Part shown: piece by piece, positions 1 to 7,061 of the stretch
Numbering within the stretch: position 1 is the first letter of the stretch
How the letters are laid out: each line of letters begins with the position of its first letter
NCBI GenBank assembly: GCA_904501715.1
Contig: CAJGCD010000022.1
Coordinates: 1-20,932, forward strand
Length of the DNA: 20,932 nucleotides
DNA from: an uncultured Clostridia bacterium
GTDB taxonomy: Bacteria > Bacillota > Clostridia > Oscillospirales > CAG-272
Reading direction: 5' to 3'
Notes under the pieces: model-generated
The model's input: the letters and a program-made list of their open reading frames with translations, nothing else
Databases searched by the model: none
What the model was told of the DNA's origin: nothing
Translations under genes and position numbers: made by a program

Positions 1-1485
1 CGCTTTGTATGCCTCGGCATAACCTGCGTTAGCCTTTGCTACGCAGTTCTTATCATAATTGTTATCGTGGTCGGTTCCCGAGTACGGATAGCTTAAGAGT
101 CTGCGTATAGGAGTGATACCTATTATGGGAACGTTGGGATAGACCTGCTCGATCTTATCGAGGAACGCGTCCATCCTGTTCTTGAAATATTCAACGCTTC
201 TCGAACTATTGCGGGAGTAGTCGTTAGTTCCCATAGCCACTATGATAACGTCGGGCTGATAAAGCTCCGCCATAGCGGGGTCTATCATGTCTGTCCAGAG
301 CTGCGAGGAGCCGTACCCCTGAACTATTGCGTCGGCGTTAAGAGAGGTGTACGTATAGAAGGTATAGTTTGTTGCGGGACGTCCGGCTTCACTGTATGCC
401 TCGGTGATAGAGTCGCCGATGAAGAGCATATTAAGGTCGGTCTTGTGCTTTTCTATTTTACAGCCGCCGTCAATTTCAAGCTCCTGAATACCCCATTCGT
501 GGGTATTTCTCATATTGGACATTAAAATGGTGATGCGGTTGGTCTTTCCGCGCTCCTCCGCGGGAACTGTCCAATATCCGCCCGCCCATTCGTTCTTGGC
601 AAGCTCGTTATTCAGAAGCAGAGTCAAGGAGTTAGTTGATTTTGAAAGCTTAAGATATACGTAAGAGGAATCGGTTTCAAAGTCAAGGCGTATGCCTGTT
701 GCGGAGCGGGCGTTTTCGTAGGTCCAGTTGTTGTAGCCCTCCTTCGTATGCTCGTGCCAAGCATCCACCTGCGCCTCGGTCGACCTGTAAACGTGAAGCC
801 CGTCGTCCTTTGTTTCGGTTCTTATGGCGCCCATAAGGAGAGCCTCTATTTCCTCAAGCTCAAGGGAATTGTTGGTAAAGCCCTCGGTTATATTGCACCC
901 GTTATTGGCAAAGGCTCTTTGCATAGCGTTGAGAGCCGAAACGCTTCCGAAGCTGTGATTGAATCTTACGGCTATTTTTCCGTCCTTTAACACAGCCTTG
1001 TAATCTCTTGTGCCGTCAAATTCGCCGTTTGCCTCAGCACTCTCGGGGCGGTTGGTGCTGCCAACGATAATCTCGTTTGCTGCTGCAGCTGTGGAATCGT
1101 CAACCACGGCTATTTCATTGCCCGTTATCGTCTTTACCCACTCGGCGAGATTGCTTGCGAAGTATTCGTCAGCGCTTTCGGGCTCGGCGGAAACAACTAT
1201 AACGTAATTTGAAATATCCACGCCGTTGATAGCCAACTTTCCGTCCTTGAAGGGGTCAACCTCCTCGGATTCGTTGTTTTCGGGCTGATTGTTCTCGGGG
1301 TTATTGTTTTCGTTGTTCTCGTTGTTTCCCGAATTGTTGTTTCCATTGTTGGTGCTTTGGGAACCGGTAGTGGTCTGAGACTGCGATGTGGTGCCCTGTG
1401 TAGGCTCCTCCTCCTTGTTACACGCAATCGCAAAGGGCATAACAAAGGTCAGTGTCAAAATCAAGGCTAATATCTTTTTTGCCAT
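1..1485 (-). CDS. Secreted SGNH/GDSL esterase lipoprotein, CE2-like (3' end cut by window edge)
   Basis: An unbroken frame of 495 codons runs from ATG at 1485 to the window edge, so the C-terminus is missing. GGAGGA lies 7 bases before the start. Residues 1-21 are a lipoprotein signal with lipobox AIAC (Cys22), followed by an Asn/Thr/Ser/Glu-rich linker to about residue 78. Residues about 80-220 resemble the alpha-glucuronidase-type N-terminal domain (a TITGNEI...NEIIVGSTNRP pattern). About 225-345 looks like a CE2-type jelly roll, and from about 350 there is an SGNH hydrolase with GDSIT (Ser359), a block II glycine in QGYG, and GTND (419-422). The catalytic Asp/His block would lie beyond the edge. 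Known family members deacetylate polysaccharides. A cell-surface carbohydrate esterase is inferred; the substrate is unknown. It has its own promoter at 1569-1597. Confidence 0.85.
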   Translation of the reverse strand, partial: MAKKILALILTLTFVMPFAIACNKEEEPTQGTTSQSQTTTGSQSTNNGNNNSGNNENNENNNPENNQPENNESEEVDPFKDGKLAINGVDISNYVIVVSAEPESADEYFASNLAEWVKTITGNEIAVVDDSTAAAANEIIVGSTNRPESAEANGEFDGTRDYKAVLKDGKIAVRFNHSFGSVSALNAMQRAFANNGCNITEGFTNNSLELEEIEALLMGAIRTETKDDGLHVYRSTEAQVDAWHEHTKEGYNNWTYENARSATGIRLDFETDSSYVYLKLSKSTNSLTLLLNNELAKNEWAGGYWTVPAEERGKTNRITILMSNMRNTHEWGIQELEIDGGCKIEKHKTDLNMLFIGDSITEAYSEAGRPATNYTFYTYTSLNADAIVQGYGSSQLWTDMIDPAMAELYQPDVIIVAMGTNDYSRNSSRSVEYFKNRMDAFLDKIEQVYPNVPIIGITPIRRLLSYPYSGTDHDNNYDKNCVAKANAGYAEAYKA

Positions 1486-1568
1486 TTTTTTGTCCTCCGA
1501 AAATTATTTTTAGATCTGGAACTTAAGAAAAACCTCTTATAATCGCCAAGTGATAAACTTACTTTTCT

Positions 1569-1597
1569 ATTTTACAATGTTTTTCTTGATTTGTCAA
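1569..1597 (-). promoter_or_regulatory. Sigma-A promoter of the SGNH lipoprotein gene
   Basis: On the minus strand TTGACA (1592-1597) and TAAAAT (1569-1574) are 17 bases apart, about 85 bases before the ATG at 1485. A small dyad, CTTGA-TTTG-TCAAG (1585-1598), overlaps the -35 and could be an operator. The rest of the gap between 1486 and 1747 shows nothing else I can name. Confidence 0.7.
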
Positions 1598-1747
1598 GTG
1601 TCTTTCGTGATTTAGTCGTTTTTATCTGCATTTTACCATCAAATAGCAATACGTAAGCGAAAGCGTGTGTGCATTATTCGTCCTACGTGGGGTGGAGAAT
1701 GATATCCTTACTTACTGAAAATGAGGATATTCGTGGATGTCAAACTA

Positions 1748-2542
1748 TTATATATCCCTGCTTCCTTGCGATTTGGACGGCATATAGGCCGCCGAAGGGG
1801 AAATTCCGAAATGCTGTTTGAAATGTCTTGAAAAATACAGCGGGTCGTTATATCCCACCGCGTAGGAGACCTCTTGAATACTGTTAAATTCTCCGCTCTC
1901 GATAATTGTTTTTGCCTTTGTCAATCGGCAACGGATTATGTATTTTTTAGGGGATTCTCCCATTTGCGCCTCGAACAGCTTTCTGAATGTGACCGTGGAT
2001 ATTCCGCATAGCTCTGCAAGTGCCGATACCGATAGGTCATGAGAGCAGAAATTTTTATCCAAGTATTGCAGGGCGGGGGAAAGCTTCATTCTCTGAGCGG
2101 TGGTATGATAGGTTCTGTCCTGATCTTGGTACAGAATAGAGAGAAGCTCGTAAAAAAGAGAGAGAATCTTGTATCGGTTAGCTTGGCTGTGAAAAAGAGT
2201 CCAGCTTTGCTCCATACGGGAAAACAAGGCTTCTATATGCTTGGAGTGTGATGGAGAAAAGAGTTTCGGTTTTTCCATAGGCGCTTGCGCACAGTGGAAG
2301 TTTACCAGATGGTAAAGGCTCTCTCCCTCGGATATCTTTTCAAAGGAATAGCTCTCTCCCTCGGGTATATAAAGCACTGTGCCCGCGGAAAGCCGCAATC
2401 TTTCTCCCCGTACATAGTAAATACTTTCGCCGCTTATTTTATAAATTACCGTGTGTGAGGGGCGTTTTGTAATGCTTGCCCGTACTGTGCTGTTGCCTTT
2501 CAGTATACCCGTTATTTCTATATCGCCGTGTTTTTCACTCAT
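1748..2542 (-). CDS. AraC-family transcriptional regulator (cupin sensor + HTH)
   Basis: 264 aa, starting at ATG 2542 with AGGAG 7 bases upstream. The N-terminal half is an AraC-type cupin sensor domain (for example the VLYIPEGESYSF segment). The C-terminal ~100 residues carry the double HTH typical of the family: SVSALAELCGISTVTFRKLF is the first HTH, and the second ends in YFSRHFKQHFGISPSAAY. Such proteins usually sense a small molecule and activate nearby catabolic or transport genes. It lies between two secreted SGNH-type lipoprotein genes and diverges from the one at 2725, so it probably controls one or both; that is inference. The second AraC protein of the window (9419-10180) has the same architecture and sits in the same divergent position to its neighbour operon. 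Confidence 0.92.
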   Translation of the reverse strand: MSEKHGDIEITGILKGNSTVRASITKRPSHTVIYKISGESIYYVRGERLRLSAGTVLYIPEGESYSFEKISEGESLYHLVNFHCAQAPMEKPKLFSPSHSKHIEALFSRMEQSWTLFHSQANRYKILSLFYELLSILYQDQDRTYHTTAQRMKLSPALQYLDKNFCSHDLSVSALAELCGISTVTFRKLFEAQMGESPKKYIIRCRLTKAKTIIESGEFNSIQEVSYAVGYNDPLYFSRHFKQHFGISPSAAYMPSKSQGSRDI

Positions 2543-2586
2543 ATATCAACTCCTGTTTTGGCACAAATAAAATCGTCGCTATGATA

Positions 2587-2614
2587 ATTATATCACTGTT
2601 TGCCATTTTGTCAA
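2587..2614 (-). promoter_or_regulatory. Promoter of the first araC-type gene
   Basis: On the minus strand TTGACA (2609-2614) and TATAAT (2587-2592) are both perfect consensus with a 16-base spacer, about 45 bases upstream of the ATG at 2542. Confidence 0.8.
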
Positions 2615-2657
2615 TACTGTTTGAGCTTCGAAAAATCCATATTTTTCTTTTTTTATA

Positions 2658-2686
2658 TTTACAAGAATGAGATTGCGTGATATACT
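2658..2686 (+). promoter_or_regulatory. Promoter of the DUF4886-like lipoprotein gene
   Basis: TTTACA (2658-2663) and TATACT (2681-2686) have a 17-base spacer and lie about 40 bases before the ATG at 2725, back to back with the araC promoter. The hexamers and spacing are identical to those of the glycyl radical operon promoter at 9326-9354, which is also divergent from an araC gene. A GGGGGGAG ribosome binding site follows near 2708. Confidence 0.7.
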
Positions 2687-2724
2687 GATTTACGATAAGT
2701 ACAATTTGGGGGGAGATTACCGTA

Positions 2725-4356
2725 ATGAAAAACAGGAAATGGATAGCCTTTATTTGCCTTTTGCTCGTTGGCGTAATATTCGCTACCGCCTGCAAGGAGG
2801 TACCCGAGGGTACGACGTCCACCACGGGAACGACTCAGGGAACTACGGCCGGAAAGTCCGATACGAATTCAAACGAGGGGCAGAACGGCAACCAGAATAA
2901 CAACGATAACAGCATTGAGAATAACGAAAAGGCAGAGTGCAATGAGCACGATTACAAGGAGGTATCAAGAGTGGATGCAATGGCACTTAAGGATGGAGAT
3001 ATAAAGTATGAGTGCTCCAAGTGTCAGGATAACAAGACCGAGAAGATACCCGCCACAAAGTCGGTGAAGATACTTGCACTCGGTAACAGCTTTACGGATG
3101 ACAGCACTGAGCATCTTTGGAATATTTGCAAGGATGGTGGCGCGGAAACCGTAATAGTCGGCAACCTATACGTAGGTAACTGTACCTTGGATAAGCACTG
3201 GACGTATATTTCGGGAAATCAGGCTAAATATATCTTCCGTAAGAACGTAAACGGAACCATAGTGAATACCAAGGAATACAAGATTATTGACGCACTTAAG
3301 GAGGAGGACTGGGACTATATAGTTCTTCATCAGACCAGCGGAAGCGCAGGTTTTGCCAATACCTTTACAAAGCTTGATAACATAATCAACTTTTTAAATC
3401 AGAATAAGACCAATCCCAACGCCAAGATAGTATGGCATATGCCTTGGGCATATCAAAGCGATAGCACGCACGCGGAATTTGCCAAGTATGATAGCAATCA
3501 ATTAAAGATGTATCGGGAAATAGTTTCCCGTGTGAAGGAGATTATCCTTGCAAAAGATACCATCTCGGCTGTAATTCCCTCGGGTACTGCTATTCAGAAT
3601 CTCCGTACCTCTTGGGTAGGAGATAAGGTGACTCGTGACGGCTACCATCTGAATTATGGGTTCGGCAGATACGCGGCAGCTCTTGCGTGGTATGCTACTA
3701 TAACGGGCGGTGATGTTGATGTTGTTGATTGGATACCCACAAACTACCCAGAGGTGAAGGATTATCTGCCCGCTATCAAGGAAGCGGTCAAGGGAGCTAT
3801 GAGCAGTAGCTATGACGTTACCATTTCTAAGCTTCTTACAAAGCCTGACACTGATTTGGAAAACGGCGGCTCTGAAATAGACCCTTCCGTAGTATTAAAC
3901 CCCGCTGACTTTATAGAAGTAGATAAGACGCTGGCTGCTAAGAACGGGGTTGACCTTACCAAATACAAGCTTTTGGAGTGGGACTATGTTGAGAACGCCT
4001 ATTGGCATTGTACTGAGAGAACCAATATTTATCATCCCGGTAGTAGCAAATCCACCTACAACCAGAATATTTGCACCGACAAAAAATTCTCGGTAGATAG
4101 TGAGCTGCCCGCGGGAAGTATATTTATCTGCGATGAGGGCTGGAGATTTCTTATTGATATATTCCCCAATGAGAACGAGATATACAAGGGAACTCGTCCA
4201 AGCGGTGTTACAGATGCTTTTTATATGATCACCGAGGAATTTCTTAATGGATGTAAGTACATTGCGTGGAACGTTTCATCCTACCCTAAGACCGACATAT
4301 CAAGCAAATTTGCCGAGGCGGCAACTCATATCAGAGTTTACGTTCCCAAGCGGTAA
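2725..4356 (+). CDS. Secreted lipoprotein with DUF4886/SGNH-like hydrolase domain
   Basis: 543 aa with a GGGGGGAG ribosome binding site. Residues 1-22 are a lipoprotein signal (lipobox ATAC, Cys23), followed by a Thr/Asn-rich linker. Residues 72-110 form a small Cys/His module (C72, H75, C97-x2-C100) of the kind repeated in clostridial surface proteins. The catalytic domain starts at KILALGNSFTDDS (116-127), with Ser122 as the likely nucleophile, and ends its core with DGYHLN (D305, H308), then GRYAAALAWYATITG. This matches the DUF4886 family, an SGNH relative. Residues ~390-543 are a further domain I do not recognise, with several Trp, Cys and aromatic residues, possibly carbohydrate-binding. 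A surface esterase on glycans is inferred. The gene diverges from the AraC gene and ends at a strong terminator. Confidence 0.85.
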   Translation: MKNRKWIAFICLLLVGVIFATACKEVPEGTTSTTGTTQGTTAGKSDTNSNEGQNGNQNNNDNSIENNEKAECNEHDYKEVSRVDAMALKDGDIKYECSKCQDNKTEKIPATKSVKILALGNSFTDDSTEHLWNICKDGGAETVIVGNLYVGNCTLDKHWTYISGNQAKYIFRKNVNGTIVNTKEYKIIDALKEEDWDYIVLHQTSGSAGFANTFTKLDNIINFLNQNKTNPNAKIVWHMPWAYQSDSTHAEFAKYDSNQLKMYREIVSRVKEIILAKDTISAVIPSGTAIQNLRTSWVGDKVTRDGYHLNYGFGRYAAALAWYATITGGDVDVVDWIPTNYPEVKDYLPAIKEAVKGAMSSSYDVTISKLLTKPDTDLENGGSEIDPSVVLNPADFIEVDKTLAAKNGVDLTKYKLLEWDYVENAYWHCTERTNIYHPGSSKSTYNQNICTDKKFSVDSELPAGSIFICDEGWRFLIDIFPNENEIYKGTRPSGVTDAFYMITEEFLNGCKYIAWNVSSYPKTDISSKFAEAATHIRVYVPKR

Positions 4357-4369
4357 AGTATAAGTATAC

Positions 4370-4402
4370 AAAAAGGCTCTTGTTTTCACAAGAGCCTTTT
4401 TT
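4370..4402. terminator. Bidirectional rho-independent terminator
   Basis: The perfect stem GGCTCTTG/CAAGAGCC, with loop TTTTCA, is flanked by five A on the left and six T on the right. It therefore serves both the forward lipoprotein gene ending at 4356 and the minus-strand operon ending at 4408. Confidence 0.9.
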
Positions 4403-4407
4403 GGGTA

Positions 4408-5229
4408 TTATTCGGATACGCAGAAGTTCGTTATGCTTCGTATCAATGCCTTGGCGGCTTCAAGCTCCTCCTTTGAGGGGAGAGTTAGGGGCAGAGTATT
4501 TTCCATATCAAGAGCAGCGTACTTTGAGCCCGCGTAATTATGGTAGGGCAATACTCTGACCTTTGAAATATTCTTTAGTGACGCTAAGAAATGAGCTGTT
4601 TTTTCCATCTCGCCGTCGTTGTATTCGGGAACGAAGGGGATACGTATCTCCACGGTCTTGCCAATGGTATCCAAATATTTAAGATTTTCAAGGATAAGCT
4701 TGTTGGAGCATCCCGTGCATTTGATATGCACGTCCTCGTCGTACGCCTTAAGGTCATAGAGAAATACGTCGGTGTATGGGACTACCTTGTCAAGGGCAGC
4801 TCTTGGGGCAAACCCGCAGGTGTCAACGGCGGTGTGTATGCCCTCGCTCTTCAGCGCCTTCAGAAGCTCGGCGCAGAAATCGGCTTGCATCAGGCACTCT
4901 CCACCCGAGAGGGTAACGCCTCCGCCAGAGTTGGCATAAAACTCTTTATCCTCCAGCAAGACGGGGAGCAGCTCGTCGATAGTAACATCTCTTCCGTACT
5001 CGACTCGGGCATCTCCCAAGCACTCGGAGGTGAGAAAATCTTCTCTTTTGCACTCGCCGCAGCCTATGCATTTGTGAGCGTAGTACGCGGTCTGTGTCTT
5101 TTGGGAGATCCCCTCGGGATTGTGACACCATACGCAGCGCAGAGGACATCCCTTGAAAAAAACGGTTGTCCGTATGCCGTCACCGTCGTGGACGGCAAAG
5201 CGCTTTATCTCAAATATTCTCGCTTTCAT
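4408..5229 (-). CDS. Glycyl radical enzyme activating enzyme (radical SAM, PflA-like)
   Basis: 273 aa, ATG at 5229 with GGAGGAG 6 bases upstream; the start overlaps the end of the EamA gene by 20 bases. The radical-SAM cluster motif is C28-x3-C32-x2-C35 (GCPLRCVWC), preceded by the family hallmark HDGDGIRTTVFFKGC. SGGE (108-111) and VDTCG (135-139) follow the class pattern. Members use SAM and a [4Fe-4S] cluster to put a glycyl radical on a partner enzyme; the partner here should be the glycyl radical enzyme at 7062-9284. After the SAM cluster there is a short ferredoxin-like insert, C54-x2-C57-x2-C60 and C70. This gives ligands for at most one extra cluster, fewer than the two-cluster insert of many activases. 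It is the last gene of the operon, before the bidirectional terminator. Confidence 0.93.
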   Translation of the reverse strand: MKARIFEIKRFAVHDGDGIRTTVFFKGCPLRCVWCHNPEGISQKTQTAYYAHKCIGCGECKREDFLTSECLGDARVEYGRDVTIDELLPVLLEDKEFYANSGGGVTLSGGECLMQADFCAELLKALKSEGIHTAVDTCGFAPRAALDKVVPYTDVFLYDLKAYDEDVHIKCTGCSNKLILENLKYLDTIGKTVEIRIPFVPEYNDGEMEKTAHFLASLKNISKVRVLPYHNYAGSKYAALDMENTLPLTLPSKEELEAAKALIRSITNFCVSE

Positions 5230-6142
5230 TTTTTCTCCTCCAAGGACGGTTTTCTATGAGCAACGCGGCTATGAGAAGCAGGAACGCGGCAAGATAAGAG
5301 AGCCTGAATATGTTTTCATGCAAAATAATTCCCGAAAATAGCACGGCGAACAGGGGCTCCGTAAATTTGATGACCGAGAGCTTGGATATGTTTCCTGTTT
5401 TCAACAAACTGTTCCACAGGGTGTATGCTACGATAGACGCTCCGCAGATATATATCAGGGCAAGTACGGCAGAAAGATCGATATAAGCTATACTTCCTCC
5501 TAATGAAAGCCCCAGAATGAGAAGGAATACGCCGCCTATTAGCTGGCTATATCCGGTAAATGCCACGGGGGAGACCTTTTGGGTGGCTTTTTTTGTTACG
5601 AGGGTGCTTACAACCGAGCAGACCGAGGCAAGAAGCAACAGAAGGTCGCCGATAGCAAAATGCAGTCCCGTGCCGTCCGTCGCGGTTGCGATTATACCGC
5701 AAAATCCAAGTCCGCCTGCAATTACCTTATAGACAGAGAATTTGTCGTTCTTGTCAAAAAGAAAGGCAAAGCAGCTCAGAAACAGAAAGCCAACCTGCTT
5801 TATGATAGCGCTTTTAGAGCCTTCGCCTATGGCAAGGGCAACATATGTAAAGCTGTAATGGAGGATTATAGAGAAGAACCCTCCCCAAATAATATATGAT
5901 AAGTGTGACCTTGCGGGTAGCTCAACGCGCTTGGCGCGTACAGAGCAAAATGCCAATAGGATAATACCGCAGAGAGTGAAGCGAAGTCCCGCGAAAAGGA
6001 TAATGGTCGGGATGTCCGAGGAGGCTATCCGAAAGGTCGAATAGCCCACCTTTACCATGGGAAACAGGGAGCCCCACAGTGCCATTACAAGCAGAGCGGT
6101 AAGAAGTGTTTTTAAATTTGAAGTCTTTTTTTGTTCAAGCAT
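5210..6142 (-). CDS. EamA/DMT-family transporter
   Basis: 310 aa from the chosen ATG at 6142, which has AAAGGA 9 bases upstream. A longer frame back to 6232 would overlap the preceding gene and adds a charged, non-membrane leader, so I reject it. The protein is almost wholly hydrophobic, with about ten membrane spans in two homologous EamA repeats. It has the usual ALWGSLFP start of the first repeat and KFTEPLFAVLFSGIILHE near the end of the second. EamA proteins move amino acids, nucleosides, drugs or organic acids. Its place between an SMP-30 protein and a glycyl radical activase suggests it carries the substrate or product of that pathway. It is 44 bases after the SMP-30 stop and overlaps the activase start. 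Confidence 0.9.
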   Translation of the reverse strand: MLEQKKTSNLKTLLTALLVMALWGSLFPMVKVGYSTFRIASSDIPTIILFAGLRFTLCGIILLAFCSVRAKRVELPARSHLSYIIWGGFFSIILHYSFTYVALAIGEGSKSAIIKQVGFLFLSCFAFLFDKNDKFSVYKVIAGGLGFCGIIATATDGTGLHFAIGDLLLLLASVCSVVSTLVTKKATQKVSPVAFTGYSQLIGGVFLLILGLSLGGSIAYIDLSAVLALIYICGASIVAYTLWNSLLKTGNISKLSVIKFTEPLFAVLFSGIILHENIFRLSYLAAFLLLIAALLIENRPWRRKNESENI

Positions 6143-6186
6143 ATTACGTTGTCCTTTGCATAGGTTTTGTGATGTAAAAAATATTT

Positions 6187-7038
6187 TTAACCGAACAGGT
6201 ACGGCTTTCTGCCCTTTACCTGTCTGTCGCAAATAAATGTATATCCCGCGTTTTTATCCTTTTGAATATCCGTGCCGAGAGTTGCGGTTACCACGACCAG
6301 CTTTTCCATATCTTCTCCCGCAAAACAGCAGCTTGCGGGTATGTCGGCGGGAACGGGTATATATTCTCTTATCTGCATATCGGCAGTATCAACGACCGCT
6401 ATATGCCCCTCGCCCCAACAGGCGACGTAAAGAAAATCGTTTTGGTCAACGGTAAAGCCGTCAACTCCCCTGATTTTCACTTGTCTACCCGTAAATGAGA
6501 TTTCTCCCTTTTCCTTGTCAAAGCTGTACTCTTTGATGGTGTGAGTGTCGCTATCAGTGTGATAAAAACGCTTTTCGTCCATAGACCAATCAAAGCCGTT
6601 GGAGAGGAGAAGACCGTCGAGCAAAATCTTAACCCTACCGTCCTTATCGATACTGTAAAGCTTGCCGTCTGCTTCGTCCCCCGTACCCCTTCTTTTACTG
6701 CTTTGTGTGCCCACGTAAAATCTTCCGTCAGGACCTACCTTTGCGTCGTTGCCGTACTTTATCTCGGTTGTGCTCATATCGTACAAGGGGGTGCGTGTGT
6801 TGTCGTCGTTTAAAATAAACGCTCCGTCACCGCAGGAAATAAGCATTTCTCCCCGCTTTGAAAAGGCGATAGCCGCCACACCGAAATCCAGCTCCCGAAC
6901 AGTATTTTTCTTGCTCTCAAGGTCGATACAGCAAATCTCATTAACTCCGTAAGCGTTTACGTGGTAAAGCTTACTGTCAAATTCGCACCATATAGGTCCT
7001 TCGCCGATAACGCATCTTTTTTTAGATAATATCTTCAT
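6187..7038 (-). CDS. SMP-30/gluconolactonase-like beta-propeller protein
   Basis: 283 aa, full length for the family. The conserved sites are in place: GEGP (Glu13), YGNDAKVGPDGRFYVGT (Asn97), LLLSNGFDWS (Asn147) and VDGF (Asp193). In the family Glu, the second Asn and Asp bind a divalent metal and the first Asn contacts the substrate. Known members hydrolyse sugar or other lactones. The start MKILSKKRCVIGEGP fits the family. The 20 bases before ATG contain no good Shine-Dalgarno sequence, and the gene begins 23 bases after the glycyl radical gene, so it may rely on coupling to that gene. A role opening a lactone produced or used in the glycyl radical pathway is inference. No signal peptide is present, so it is cytoplasmic. 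Confidence 0.88.
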   Translation of the reverse strand: MKILSKKRCVIGEGPIWCEFDSKLYHVNAYGVNEICCIDLESKKNTVRELDFGVAAIAFSKRGEMLISCGDGAFILNDDNTRTPLYDMSTTEIKYGNDAKVGPDGRFYVGTQSSKRRGTGDEADGKLYSIDKDGRVKILLDGLLLSNGFDWSMDEKRFYHTDSDTHTIKEYSFDKEKGEISFTGRQVKIRGVDGFTVDQNDFLYVACWGEGHIAVVDTADMQIREYIPVPADIPASCCFAGEDMEKLVVVTATLGTDIQKDKNAGYTFICDRQVKGRKPYLFG

Positions 7039-7061
7039 CTTCTGAATTTAAGGAGCGGTTA

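Noticed and set aside
1702..1730. Dyad ATATCCT...AGGATAT after the first araC gene as terminator
   Set aside because: Seven-base stem with a 15-base loop and no T run on the relevant strand; too weak.
4591..5259. Long forward frame (222 codons) over the activase gene
   Set aside because: It lies opposite a gene with full radical-SAM motifs and a good ribosome binding site; its translation shows no domain.
6143..6232. N-terminal extension of the EamA transporter
   Set aside because: It would overlap the SMP-30 gene by 46 bases, and adds a non-conserved charged leader; ATG 6142 has a ribosome binding site.
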